Shown piece after piece: positions 46,271-54,072 of a stretch of DNA of 55,781 nt; the stretch's first letter is position 1; each line of letters begins with the position of its first letter. The DNA comes from Lysobacterales bacterium (GTDB taxonomy: Bacteria > Pseudomonadota > Gammaproteobacteria > Xanthomonadales > SZUA-36), in assembly GCA_029935455.1 (NCBI GenBank), contig JAOZKI010000007.1, forward strand, positions 1 to 55,781. The letters run 5' to 3'. A program made the position numbers and the translations under genes. Under the pieces are notes generated by a model that searched no databases, was not told where the DNA came from, and was given only the letters and a program-made list of their open reading frames with translations.

Positions 46271-46287
46271 ATGCAGGTTCCATGCCA
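46271..46287 (-). promoter_or_regulatory. Candidate sigma-54 promoter of pspA-pspC
   Basis: On the minus strand: TGGCAT-GGAAC-CTGCAT. The invariant GG and GC dinucleotides are at the exact -24/-12 spacing, with two mismatches at less conserved positions relative to TGGCAC-N5-TTGCAT. Transcription would start near 46260, about 30 bases before the pspA ATG. psp operons are sigma-54/PspF controlled in enterobacteria, so site and gene agree. Confidence 0.7.
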
Positions 46288-46444
46288 TAGTTTTTTATCG
46301 TTATTTTTCAGAAGGTTAAGGTTTTGGCAAAAGCCCCTCTCCGCTTCAGGTGGCGAAATCCGCCGGCAAACGGTCGGGGTGACGCGGCTGCTTAAAACGG
46401 CGACAATAGGGGTTCAGGCTGCCCTAATCGAAGATGCCAAGCAC

Positions 46445-47506
46445 GTGAACCCGCCCCTTTTCCATGATCCCAATCATCCCGCCGCTACCCTGGCCATGGC
46501 CTTGTCCATGGCGCTGGCTGCGGTGCAGGGTGAGGTCCGGGCAGCGACAACGGAGCCAGGCAAGCTGTCTGTTGAGGTTCTGCTCAAGGATCGCGTGAGC
46601 TGGGACGGCACCGAGCTGCCTGCGTATCCGGACGGGGAGCCGGAAATCACCATCGTGCGGCTCACGGTCCCGCCCGGCCAGGCCCTGCCGGATCATCAAC
46701 ACCCGGTAATCAATGGCGGCGTGCTGCTGAGGGGCGAATTGACCGTACGCAGTGAGCAAGGCGTCGAGCGGCGTCTGCGCGCTGGAGATGCGCTACTGGA
46801 AGTGGTCGACAGCTGGCATGCCGGCCACAACTCCGGTAGCGAGCCTGCCGTTGCCATCGTGTTTTACGTCGGCGCACGCGGCCTGCCGAATCGAATTTTG
46901 CGCAGTGAAGCTGAAGCCAGCGCGCCGGCCCCCCTCAACAGCGAGCGCATCGCCGCCACCTTTGGCAGTTATGGTGTGGAACTACTGCATCAGGAGGGCC
47001 GCTGCCGGGTCTCCAATCTCTACAGCATCCACGGCGGGGAAACCATCACCCGTACGCTGGCGGTGGTCGATCTGCCCATGGGGGTGCCGACAGCCCTGGC
47101 CGAAGCTCACGCCGAGATTCTCGCTGGCGCTTCTCTGGGGGCCACGCTCAAGGCAGCGGGTTGGTCGATCGACAAGCGACTGCTATGGCAAGGCATGCTG
47201 GAAGCACCCGCCCCGGGCAGCTGGCTGGAGCAGCTTATGCAACTGCAGCAGTCAGCGCCGCTGGCCGCCGAACTCTACCGACTGGACCTGGAACGAGACG
47301 GTGTCCGTTTCAGTTACGCCAGCATCGCTGAGATTCATCATCCCGAGCACCGCGACTCCGTGCAGGGAAGCGCTGCTGACAGCGCACTGCAGCGCGCTGG
47401 CGACGCTGGGTTAAATCAACTGACCCGCGGGCCGCGTCCGGGCACCGATGGCTCAGTCGATCCGTGCGATATAGGCTTCCCCCCCACGTCGAAGCTGCAG
47501 CAATAG
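46445..47506 (+). CDS. Cupin domain protein with unassigned C-terminal domain
   Basis: About 353 residues from the GTG at 46445; the exact start is uncertain (ATG 46496 is an alternative). The first 30 residues look like an export signal ending near VRAATT. A cupin_2 barrel follows: VPPGQALPDHQHPVINGG near residue 75 with metal-ligand histidines, then GDALLEVVDSWHAGHNSG. The second half (FGSYGVELLHQEGRCRVSN onward) is a separate alpha/beta domain I cannot name. The last 54 bp overlap the degQ gene on the other strand. Likely a periplasmic protein. Confidence 0.65.
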   Translation: MNPPLFHDPNHPAATLAMALSMALAAVQGEVRAATTEPGKLSVEVLLKDRVSWDGTELPAYPDGEPEITIVRLTVPPGQALPDHQHPVINGGVLLRGELTVRSEQGVERRLRAGDALLEVVDSWHAGHNSGSEPAVAIVFYVGARGLPNRILRSEAEASAPAPLNSERIAATFGSYGVELLHQEGRCRVSNLYSIHGGETITRTLAVVDLPMGVPTALAEAHAEILAGASLGATLKAAGWSIDKRLLWQGMLEAPAPGSWLEQLMQLQQSAPLAAELYRLDLERDGVRFSYASIAEIHHPEHRDSVQGSAADSALQRAGDAGLNQLTRGPRPGTDGSVDPCDIGFPPTSKLQQ

Positions 47507-48793
47507 CCTGCCCGGACGCGCTACCAGCAGCGCTTGAAACGCCTCCATGCTATGCACGCGCTGTCGGTTCACAGCGGTAATCACGTCACCCGGGCGCAGT
47601 CCCTCATAAGCCAGCCGACTGTCACGCTCCAGCGACTCCAGCAGCACACCACTAAGCCCTCGGGCCCGGTCACCCGCATCGAGCTCCGTAAACACAGCGC
47701 CACGCAGACGCGCATCCAGCTCGGCACCCTGCACACGCGGCGTGGGTTCCAGCTGTAAGCGGCTTTCACGATTGTGCCCATCACGCAGATAGGACACGGT
47801 CAGTGGCTCACCGACCGGAGCCTGACCTTCCGCGTTCATGAAATCCTGCGCATCACGAATGGGACGCTGCGCCAGGCTGGTGAGCACATCCCCCGGCTGC
47901 AGGCCCGCCGCATCGGCCACGCTGCCGCTCAGGACCTCAGCCACCAGTACGCCGCCCCCCGGTGGCACGGAGAAGGCTTCGGCCAGTTCTGGTGACAGAT
48001 CCTGGACACTCACACCGAGCGTGCCACGCCGGACCTCACCGAATCGGATGAGCTGATCCAGAACATAGCGCGCCATTTGCGAAGGAATGGCAAAGCCAAT
48101 GCCCACATTGCCCCCGCTGGGCGTGAAGATAGCGCTATTGATGCCAACCAGCTCGCCCCGCAGGTTGATCAGTGCACCACCGGAATTGCCGGGGTTGATG
48201 GAGGCATCAGTCTGAATGAAATTCTGAAACTCCAGACCACGAACGCCCGCCCGGCCCAGCGCGCTGACGATGCCGGAAGTGACCGTCTGGCCGAGACCGA
48301 ATGGATTACCAACAGCCACCACAAAGTCACCCACGCGCAGTTCGCTGGAATCGGCCAGCGGCAGAGCACGCAAGCCTTCAGCGGGAATGCGAATGACGGC
48401 CAGATCCGTATCCGGATCGCGCCCCACCAGCTCGGCCTGCAAGCTACGCCCGTCTTGCAAAGACACGGCGATATCGTCCGCGTTCTCGATCACATGATTA
48501 TTGGTCAGCACATAGCCGGCTGCCGCATCCACAATGACGCCCGACCCCAGGGACTGGGAAACCCGTTCCTGAGGCACGTCTGGCAGCCTGAAGAAACGCC
48601 GGAAGAGCGGGTCATTCATCAACGGACTGCGCACCTGGACGCGGGTACGGGTATAGACGTTCACCACGGACGGCGTCACCTCCTCCAGAACCGGAGCCAG
48701 GGAGGGTAGCGGCTGCCCATGGACGGCACTGGGCAGCGCGGCGAATAGCTGGCAGGTGACAGCCAACAACACAATAAACAGGAGTTTTCTCAT
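47453..48793 (-). CDS. DegQ/DegP-type periplasmic serine protease
   Basis: Trypsin-fold HtrA protease of 446 residues with signal peptide (residues 1-25) and two PDZ domains. The triad is visible: His in YVLTNNHVIENADD near residue 97, Asp in DPDTDLAVIRIP near residue 129 and Ser in NPGNSGGALIN near residue 201. PDZ1 starts near residue 255 (GTLGVSVQDLSPELAEAF) and PDZ2 near residue 365. Lacking the long LA loop of DegP and of DegQ-like length, it is probably a DegQ homolog working in periplasmic protein quality control. Confidence 0.92.
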   Translation of the reverse strand: MRKLLFIVLLAVTCQLFAALPSAVHGQPLPSLAPVLEEVTPSVVNVYTRTRVQVRSPLMNDPLFRRFFRLPDVPQERVSQSLGSGVIVDAAAGYVLTNNHVIENADDIAVSLQDGRSLQAELVGRDPDTDLAVIRIPAEGLRALPLADSSELRVGDFVVAVGNPFGLGQTVTSGIVSALGRAGVRGLEFQNFIQTDASINPGNSGGALINLRGELVGINSAIFTPSGGNVGIGFAIPSQMARYVLDQLIRFGEVRRGTLGVSVQDLSPELAEAFSVPPGGGVLVAEVLSGSVADAAGLQPGDVLTSLAQRPIRDAQDFMNAEGQAPVGEPLTVSYLRDGHNRESRLQLEPTPRVQGAELDARLRGAVFTELDAGDRARGLSGVLLESLERDSRLAYEGLRPGDVITAVNRQRVHSMEAFQALLVARPGRLLLQLRRGGEAYIARID

Positions 48794-48946
48794 AACAGGA
48801 CTCGATATCAGCTATCGCTGAATTGTTACAGAAAAGTCCCTGTGCGTGCATGACCAGCCGGTAGGGCTGCGGTGGGATCGATTGGCGGGCTGCTGAATTT
48901 CTTGCGCCGCGGCACAAAAAACGATATACAGCACTTAACGGAAAAT

Positions 48947-48970
48947 AAAAACACAAGATGTTGTGTTTTT
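48947..48970. repeat. AT-rich inverted repeat ahead of HNH gene
   Basis: AAAAACACAA (48947-48956) and TTGTGTTTTT (48961-48970) are perfect 10-bp arms around GATG. It lies between the divergent degQ-type and HNH genes, 26 bp before the HNH start. It could be a regulator site or a weak bidirectional terminator; the A/T ends favour either. Confidence 0.5.
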
Positions 48971-48995
48971 CTGATTTCCGGGAGGGCTTGATGCA

Positions 48996-49613
48996 ATGAG
49001 TCATGACAAGCTCCAGCTGCAGGTGCTGCGAACCGATGTGTCGGGCATGCCGCTGGAATGGATCGGCTACCAGGACGCGGCCCGGCTGATCAGCCTGGAC
49101 CAGGTCAGCTACAGCCTCGGACGCAAGCTGTTCACCATTCACGGCGGCATCAATGCCCTCAGCGGACGCCAGAGCCGCATCGAGGTCAACGCCATTCTCG
49201 CCACCACCGGCCATCATCCTCACAAACATCTTTTCGCCAACGGCTACGTGCCGCCGCTCAGCAACAAGGCCCTGTTTCGCCGCGATCAAAACCTCTGTCT
49301 CTATTGCGGCGTGCGCTTTCCCAACTACCAGCTTTCCCGCGACCATGTGAGCCCCGTCAGCAAAGGTGGACAGGACATCTGGGCCAACGTGGTAACGGCC
49401 TGCAAGCGCTGCAACAACCACAAGGCCAGCCGCACGCCGGAAGAGGCCGGCATGCAATTGGTAGCGATTCCCTTCACACCCACCCACGCGGAGTATATTT
49501 ATCTCCAGGGTCGGCAGATCCTTGCTGACCAGATGGAATTCCTGCTCGCGCATTTTCCGCGGACCAGCGTCTTACGGCGGCGCGTGGAAGCCGGAGGTGA
49601 ATTACTTAGTTAA
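48996..49613 (+). CDS. HNH endonuclease family protein
   Basis: 205 residues. The HNH/treble-clef core is near residues 99-146: CLYCGVRFPNYQLSRDHV, then SPVSKGGQDIWANVVTACKRCNNHK, with two CxxC zinc pairs and the His-Asn-His active site. The N-terminal 90 residues form a separate domain (DAARLISLDQVSYSLG). This type of stand-alone chromosomal HNH protein is widespread and is not tied to an intron, phage or restriction gene here. GGAGG about 11 bases ahead of the ATG. Confidence 0.85.
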   Translation: MSHDKLQLQVLRTDVSGMPLEWIGYQDAARLISLDQVSYSLGRKLFTIHGGINALSGRQSRIEVNAILATTGHHPHKHLFANGYVPPLSNKALFRRDQNLCLYCGVRFPNYQLSRDHVSPVSKGGQDIWANVVTACKRCNNHKASRTPEEAGMQLVAIPFTPTHAEYIYLQGRQILADQMEFLLAHFPRTSVLRRRVEAGGELLS

Positions 49614-49642
49614 GGCCCGTGCCTGCCTGCTATGATCGCCGC

Positions 49643-50530
49643 ATGAGCCTCACACCCGTCTACCTGGTCGACGCCAGCATTTACCTGTTCCGGGCCTGGC
49701 ATTCCATGCCCGACGAATTCCAGAACCATCACGGTCAGCCCACCAATGCGGTCTACGGCTTTACCGGCTTTCTGTGCACGCTGCTGGAACAGACCGCCGC
49801 CAGCCACGTAGGCATTGCCTTTGACATCGCGCTCACCAGCAGCTTCCGAAATGATATCTATGCGCCCTACAAGGCCAACCGCGAACCCGCGCCAGAGGCT
49901 TTAAGTCGCCAGTTCGCCTGGGCGCGCGAGGTGGCCGAAGCCATGGGTTTCCGCTGCTATGGTGACGAGCGCTTCGAAGCCGACGATTTGATTGGAACAC
50001 TGGCACGCTACTGGCAGCAGCGTGGACATCCGATTGTGGTGGTGAGCGGGGACAAGGACCTGGCCCAACTGCTCACAACGCGTGACAGCTGGTGGGATTT
50101 TGCGCGCAACAAGCGCTATGACAGCGATGCGGTGTATGAAAAGTTTGGCGTTTATCCGGAACAGATTGCCGACTATCTGGCCCTCACCGGTGATGCGGTT
50201 GACAATATCCCGGGCGTACCCGGCATCGGGCCAAAAACGGCTGCGGCGCTGCTCACCCACTTCGGCACGCTCGACGCGCTCTACGCACGACTGGATGAGA
50301 TACCCCATCTGAGTTTTCGCGGCGCCAAAACCATGCCCGCCAAGCTGCGGAAACACCAGCAGGACGCCGTGCTGGCGCGGCGCCTAACCGGTATTGAGTC
50401 GACCGTTGAGTCGGTGCTAGCGACGCCTGACATTCAACGTCATGATCTGGATGAAGCGCGACTCAACCGCTTATTCGATGAACTCGCTTTCGGCGCCATG
50501 CTGCGCCGCCGTTGCCTGGACTGCCGCTGA
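49643..50530 (+). CDS. 5'-3' exonuclease / flap endonuclease (Xni-like)
   Basis: 295 residues, similar to the 5' nuclease domain of DNA polymerase I but without the polymerase, as in Xni/ExoIX. LVDASIYLFRAWHSMPDEF opens it; DIYAPYKANREPAPE near residue 70, ADDLIGTLARYW near residue 113 and VSGDKDLAQLL near residue 133 carry metal-binding acidic residues; TGDAVDNIPGVPGIGPKTAA near residue 188 is the helix-hairpin-helix DNA clamp. ATG 49643 is preferred over GTG 49619. Its partner role is probably flap processing in repair. Confidence 0.88.
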   Translation: MSLTPVYLVDASIYLFRAWHSMPDEFQNHHGQPTNAVYGFTGFLCTLLEQTAASHVGIAFDIALTSSFRNDIYAPYKANREPAPEALSRQFAWAREVAEAMGFRCYGDERFEADDLIGTLARYWQQRGHPIVVVSGDKDLAQLLTTRDSWWDFARNKRYDSDAVYEKFGVYPEQIADYLALTGDAVDNIPGVPGIGPKTAAALLTHFGTLDALYARLDEIPHLSFRGAKTMPAKLRKHQQDAVLARRLTGIESTVESVLATPDIQRHDLDEARLNRLFDELAFGAMLRRRCLDCR

Positions 50531-50573
50531 TCCGCAAGCAGCCCGTCGGGCTCTAATACGCTCTTAAGCGCCC

Positions 50574-51974
50574 TCAACCGCTGTTTTCAGGCGGCCGTTC
50601 CTTACCGGTTTTTTCGTAGTAGTCGTCCCAGAATTTATCCATATCCGGGGCCGATAGTTCCTGATCATCGTCGATTTTAGCGGACCCAATGCGCACCGGT
50701 CGTCGCGCGATTTTCTCCCGCACCGGCTGCTGATTGGCCATAAAAAACAGCTCATCATCAACCAGCACACCCGCATTCGGGGCATCGAAAAACTCCATGG
50801 CAATGGCCAGTGGTACCACGCCCTCGACCGTACCGCCGGTCGCATCGAGGTTCAGGCGCATAATGCGTTGCGGTGTAATCCCGCTCTGCACAACCACCAG
50901 CGCATTGTCCGTGATGGCCAAACTCTCAATACCCCCCATATTCAGCGTTTCAGGCACTGCCAGAGCAAGTGCTTGCTGAGCCCGCAAATCAATAATCTGC
51001 ACGCCTTGCTCATAGTCAGACACATAGAGCAGTTGACGCGCCTCATCAGCAACCAGGCCCCGCAGCAAAACGCTTTGTGTGAGGGCAATGAACGGTCGCA
51101 CCCGGTCCTCACCGGCCGTAAGGCGGTAAAGAATCGGACGATAGGCACCAATCGAGTAGAGATCATCGCCCAGCTTCACCACCTCGCCCAGGCGATGCGG
51201 CAGACCATCCGCAGCAACGGGGTATTTTTTGACCAGCTTCAGATCATCCAGCGTGAACTCAAACAGACCCGCGCGACCGGCCTCAGCGGGATCAATCTCC
51301 GCATGGATACGGGAAGCGCTGGATGAGACCCACAGGCGATTGTTTTCCGCATCAACCAGCAGCCCAAAGATGGACCAGAGGCCCGTATCCTCATCCGCGA
51401 ATGCGAGCCGCCGTGTCTCACCGGAACGTTCTACCTGCCACAGCCCGCCCTGACTGGCATCACCCACCAGAAATGCCTCACGGGACGGATCCCATACCAG
51501 TGCGGTGGGCAGCACGACCTCTGCGGGAAGCGTGAAACGCAGCTCAGCAAAACCGTTGGGTTCACCGGCACGGACCATCAGATCATTAATGTAATCATAG
51601 GCCTCTGTACCGCGCACATTGGATGAGTCTTGACTGCTGTTGAAATCGTAGGACAAGCCCTGGCGCTGCATGGTCAGCATCATGTTGTAAGCATTTTCAC
51701 GATCGCCATTTAGCGCATGTGCGTAAACCAGCTGCGTCATATACTGCTGGTTATAGGGAAACAACGCGTGTAGCTGTGCAACAAGATCTCGAAACTGCGC
51801 GTAGTCTTTACTGACATAGGCCTTATTCGCCTCGGCGCGTAATGTTGAAACCGCCACCGCGAGCGGTTGTCGCTGCGTCGGTTGCTGATCAGCCGATTGC
51901 GCCTGAGCCAGTGTCGATCCGGTCACAAGCAGGCAGGTAGTAAGTAGGAAGAGGCGCATGGTTAGCATTTTCAT
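50574..51974 (-). CDS. Exported protein with TPR-like start and beta-propeller-like region
   Basis: 466 residues after the chosen ATG. A signal peptide (residues about 1-24, ending AQAQ) is followed by a helical, TPR-like stretch (EANKAYVSKDYAQFRDLVAQ near residue 45). From about residue 130 onward come repeated blade-like segments resembling SMP-30/NHL propellers, e.g. PTALVWDPSREAFLVGD, DTGLWSIFGLLVDAENNRLW and LARDEARQLLYVSDYEQG-type sequence. Probably periplasmic. The frame extends upstream to 52058 but lacks a signal there. Ligand or partner unknown. Confidence 0.65.
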   Translation of the reverse strand: MKMLTMRLFLLTTCLLVTGSTLAQAQSADQQPTQRQPLAVAVSTLRAEANKAYVSKDYAQFRDLVAQLHALFPYNQQYMTQLVYAHALNGDRENAYNMMLTMQRQGLSYDFNSSQDSSNVRGTEAYDYINDLMVRAGEPNGFAELRFTLPAEVVLPTALVWDPSREAFLVGDASQGGLWQVERSGETRRLAFADEDTGLWSIFGLLVDAENNRLWVSSSASRIHAEIDPAEAGRAGLFEFTLDDLKLVKKYPVAADGLPHRLGEVVKLGDDLYSIGAYRPILYRLTAGEDRVRPFIALTQSVLLRGLVADEARQLLYVSDYEQGVQIIDLRAQQALALAVPETLNMGGIESLAITDNALVVVQSGITPQRIMRLNLDATGGTVEGVVPLAIAMEFFDAPNAGVLVDDELFFMANQQPVREKIARRPVRIGSAKIDDDQELSAPDMDKFWDDYYEKTGKERPPENSG

Positions 51975-52136
51975 TGGAGATCTCTGCGTGGTTACTGGCC
52001 AAAAGACGCTGGTAAGAGCGCCGTGCTCCGATTTGGTTCCCACCCGAACGAATTTCAATGGCGCTTGTGGCGGTCGCAGCCATCCGGATCACACCCTGCG
52101 TACTATACTTCAGCCGTTTATTCGACGGGTGGGCAG

Positions 52137-52688
52137 ATGGGCAATAAAAGACGATTTGAAGGTGCTTTCCTTGGCATTGATGAGCGGGACAACTGGGAGT
52201 ACGTGACGCGCGTCAACGCCCGGGGTGTGGTCGTCATTATCCCGCTCACCCGCGCCGGCGAGCTAATCTTCGTGCAACAGTTTCGCGTTCCGGTCAACCG
52301 CGAGGTCATTGAGTTTCCCGCAGGACTGGTGGGTGATCATGATGACCCGGATGAAGCCTTGATCGTGGCTGCCGAACGCGAACTGCTGGAAGAAACCGGT
52401 TTCAAGAGCCAGCGCTTACGGTGGCTGACCCGATGCCCCAGCTCGCCCGGAATGAGCGATGAATTGCTGGACTTCTTTCTCGCGGAAGACGCCGTTCAGG
52501 TGGGTCCGGGCGGCGGCGAAGGCCGTGAAAACATCACGGTACACAAAGTGCCGTACGGTCAGGTTGATACCTGGTTAGCCGCCCAGCAACGCGCCGGCCA
52601 GACCTATGACCCGAAAATCTACACGGCCCTCTACTGGCTGGAACGGCGCGAGCAGCTTGCCACTATGCTGCCAGGAACCACAGATTAA
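52137..52688 (+). CDS. Nudix hydrolase (ADP-ribose pyrophosphatase-like)
   Basis: 183 residues. The Nudix box is intact near residues 61-85: GLVGDHDDPDEALIVAAERE continuing LLEETGF, with the GX5EX7REUXEEXGU spacing (two residues longer in the first gap). ELIFVQQFRVPVNREVIEFP before it is characteristic of ADP-ribose pyrophosphatases such as NudF. It would hydrolyse ADP-ribose or related diphosphates. ATG 52137 with GGTGGG ahead. Its end overlaps the MAPEG gene by 26 bp. Confidence 0.88.
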   Translation: MGNKRRFEGAFLGIDERDNWEYVTRVNARGVVVIIPLTRAGELIFVQQFRVPVNREVIEFPAGLVGDHDDPDEALIVAAERELLEETGFKSQRLRWLTRCPSSPGMSDELLDFFLAEDAVQVGPGGGEGRENITVHKVPYGQVDTWLAAQQRAGQTYDPKIYTALYWLERREQLATMLPGTTD

Positions 52689-53052
52689 GCAGCGCACTGG
52701 CCAGCAGCATGAGCCAGGTCAGTAGCGTGCCCCAAAAGCGTCCGAACATGCGTTGTTCCGCCGCGGCCAGGCCATAGCCATGCAGGCAGCGACCCAGCAG
52801 TAACATAGCCCCCAAGCCGTAAAGCAGCCACAGCGGTGGGGCCTGAAGCTCCAGCAGCAGCAACAGCAGCAACGCCAGCGGGACATACTCGATAAAGTTA
52901 CCCTGGGCGCGAATGCGGCGCTCCAAAAGTCCATGATCTCCATGCCCCAAACTGACCCCGGCGGTTTGCCGCACGCGCACAATCAGATAGGACAGGAAGA
53001 GCAGCAGCAGCCCCAGACTGGCGGCAAAAAACGTGGTGACGGGCAGTTGCAT
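52663..53052 (-). CDS. MAPEG family membrane protein
   Basis: 129 residues with four hydrophobic segments. RVRQTAGVSLGHGDHGLLER near residue 26 and IRAQGNFIEYVPLALLLLLL near residue 47 are the MAPEG signature region, with the RAQGNFIEYVP stretch very close to bacterial glutathione-transferase-like members. Such proteins bind glutathione at the inner membrane; substrate unknown. GGAG seven bases ahead of the ATG. Confidence 0.9.
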   Translation of the reverse strand: MQLPVTTFFAASLGLLLLFLSYLIVRVRQTAGVSLGHGDHGLLERRIRAQGNFIEYVPLALLLLLLLELQAPPLWLLYGLGAMLLLGRCLHGYGLAAAEQRMFGRFWGTLLTWLMLLASALLNLWFLAA

Positions 53053-53136
53053 AGGAGCACTCCAAATGGCGAACCGCCAGCGTAGCCAGACCTTGGCTGG
53101 ATCACAAGCACCCGCGCTGCGGCCGGGCGAAGACGT

Positions 53137-53982
53137 CTAGGCCTGTGTCTGCTGAATACGTTGCCAGATCTTCATGGTCGCATTGGCCCGGTTCAGCGTG
53201 TAGAAATGCAGCCCCGGCGCACCACCGGCCAGAAGCTGTTCGCACAACTCGCTAATCACATCCAATCCGTAGGCTCGTAGCGACGCCCCGTCATCACCGA
53301 ACTCCTGCAGTCGCTGCTCCAGCCAGGGCGGGAGGCTTGCACCACAGCGGGCAGAAAACCGAGCCAGCTGGGTGTAGTTGGTGATGGGCATGATGCCCGG
53401 CACAATGGGAATGGTAATGCCCGCATCACGACAACGCTCAACAAACTCAAAATAAGTGCCGGGCTCAAAAAAATACTGCGTGATCGCGCCCCGCGCACCC
53501 GCGTCCACCTTGTGCCGAAACCAGCGTATCTCCGCATCCATGTCCACAGACTCGGGGTGAATTTCGGGATAGCAGCCGACCTCAACGCGGAACCAGCCTT
53601 CGTGGCGCTCGTGCACATAGGCCACGAGATCACTGGCATAGTGAAACACCGGTTTGAAAGCGGAATCCGTCGGCAGATCGCCGCGCAACACCACCAGACG
53701 CCGAACGCCTTTACCACGGTAGCTGTCGAGCAGTTGATCAAGGGCCGCGCGCGATGGCGCCATGCAGGAAATATGCGCCGCAACCGGCACATCGGTGAGC
53801 TGGATAAGATCCCGTACCGTTGCGCTGGTGGCCTCCTGAGCGGAACCACCGGCACCGAAGGTAACCGTCAGATATCGCGGCTCTAGCAACGCCAGTTTCT
53901 GCCAGGTAGAACGCAGAATCAGCGCCTGCTCCTCGTTGCGCGGCGGGAAAAACTCAAAAGAGATCGGCGGTGAGAGGTTCAT
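53137..53982 (-). CDS. metF: 5,10-methylenetetrahydrofolate reductase
   Basis: FAD TIM-barrel enzyme making 5-methyltetrahydrofolate for methionine synthesis. About 281 residues. SFEFFPPRNEEQALILRSTW near residue 8 with the catalytic glutamate, YLTVTFGAGGSAQEATSATV near residue 40, VVLRGDLP near residue 98 and VPGIMPITNYTQL near residue 200 fit bacterial MetF. I start at ATG 53982 because the in-frame GTG at 54045 falls inside a leader hairpin. Follows ahcY by 90 bp on the same strand. Confidence 0.92.
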   Translation of the reverse strand: MNLSPPISFEFFPPRNEEQALILRSTWQKLALLEPRYLTVTFGAGGSAQEATSATVRDLIQLTDVPVAAHISCMAPSRAALDQLLDSYRGKGVRRLVVLRGDLPTDSAFKPVFHYASDLVAYVHERHEGWFRVEVGCYPEIHPESVDMDAEIRWFRHKVDAGARGAITQYFFEPGTYFEFVERCRDAGITIPIVPGIMPITNYTQLARFSARCGASLPPWLEQRLQEFGDDGASLRAYGLDVISELCEQLLAGGAPGLHFYTLNRANATMKIWQRIQQTQA

Positions 53983-54010
53983 GCGGAGCGGCGGCCTGGC
54001 GAAAGCGGGC

Positions 54011-54056
54011 CGGCTGCTGCCGACCCGCGAGCTACCCTCAGCCACTGGCTGAGGGT
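54011..54056 (-). promoter_or_regulatory. Two-hairpin leader between ahcY and metF
   Basis: ACCCTCAGCCA (54034-54044) and TGGCTGAGGGT (54046-54056) make an 11-bp near-continuous stem. A second stem lies beside it: GCGGG/CCCGC with an inner CGGC/GCCG. No U-run follows, so not a simple terminator. It could limit read-through from ahcY into metF or shape metF translation. Confidence 0.4.
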
Positions 54057-54072
54057 TCGCAGTCAGTACATA

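Noticed and set aside
48794-48900. Sigma-E type promoter (GGGACTT) ahead of the DegQ-type gene
   Set aside because: The downstream element is not at the right spacing, so the match is not convincing.
48612-49553. Minus-strand frame of 313 residues over the degQ-HNH region
   Set aside because: It runs antisense to HNH and through the intergenic palindrome and shows no family features.
48996-49613. HNH gene as part of an intron, phage or restriction system
   Set aside because: No intron RNA, methylase, integrase or phage genes next to it; it looks like a stand-alone chromosomal gene.
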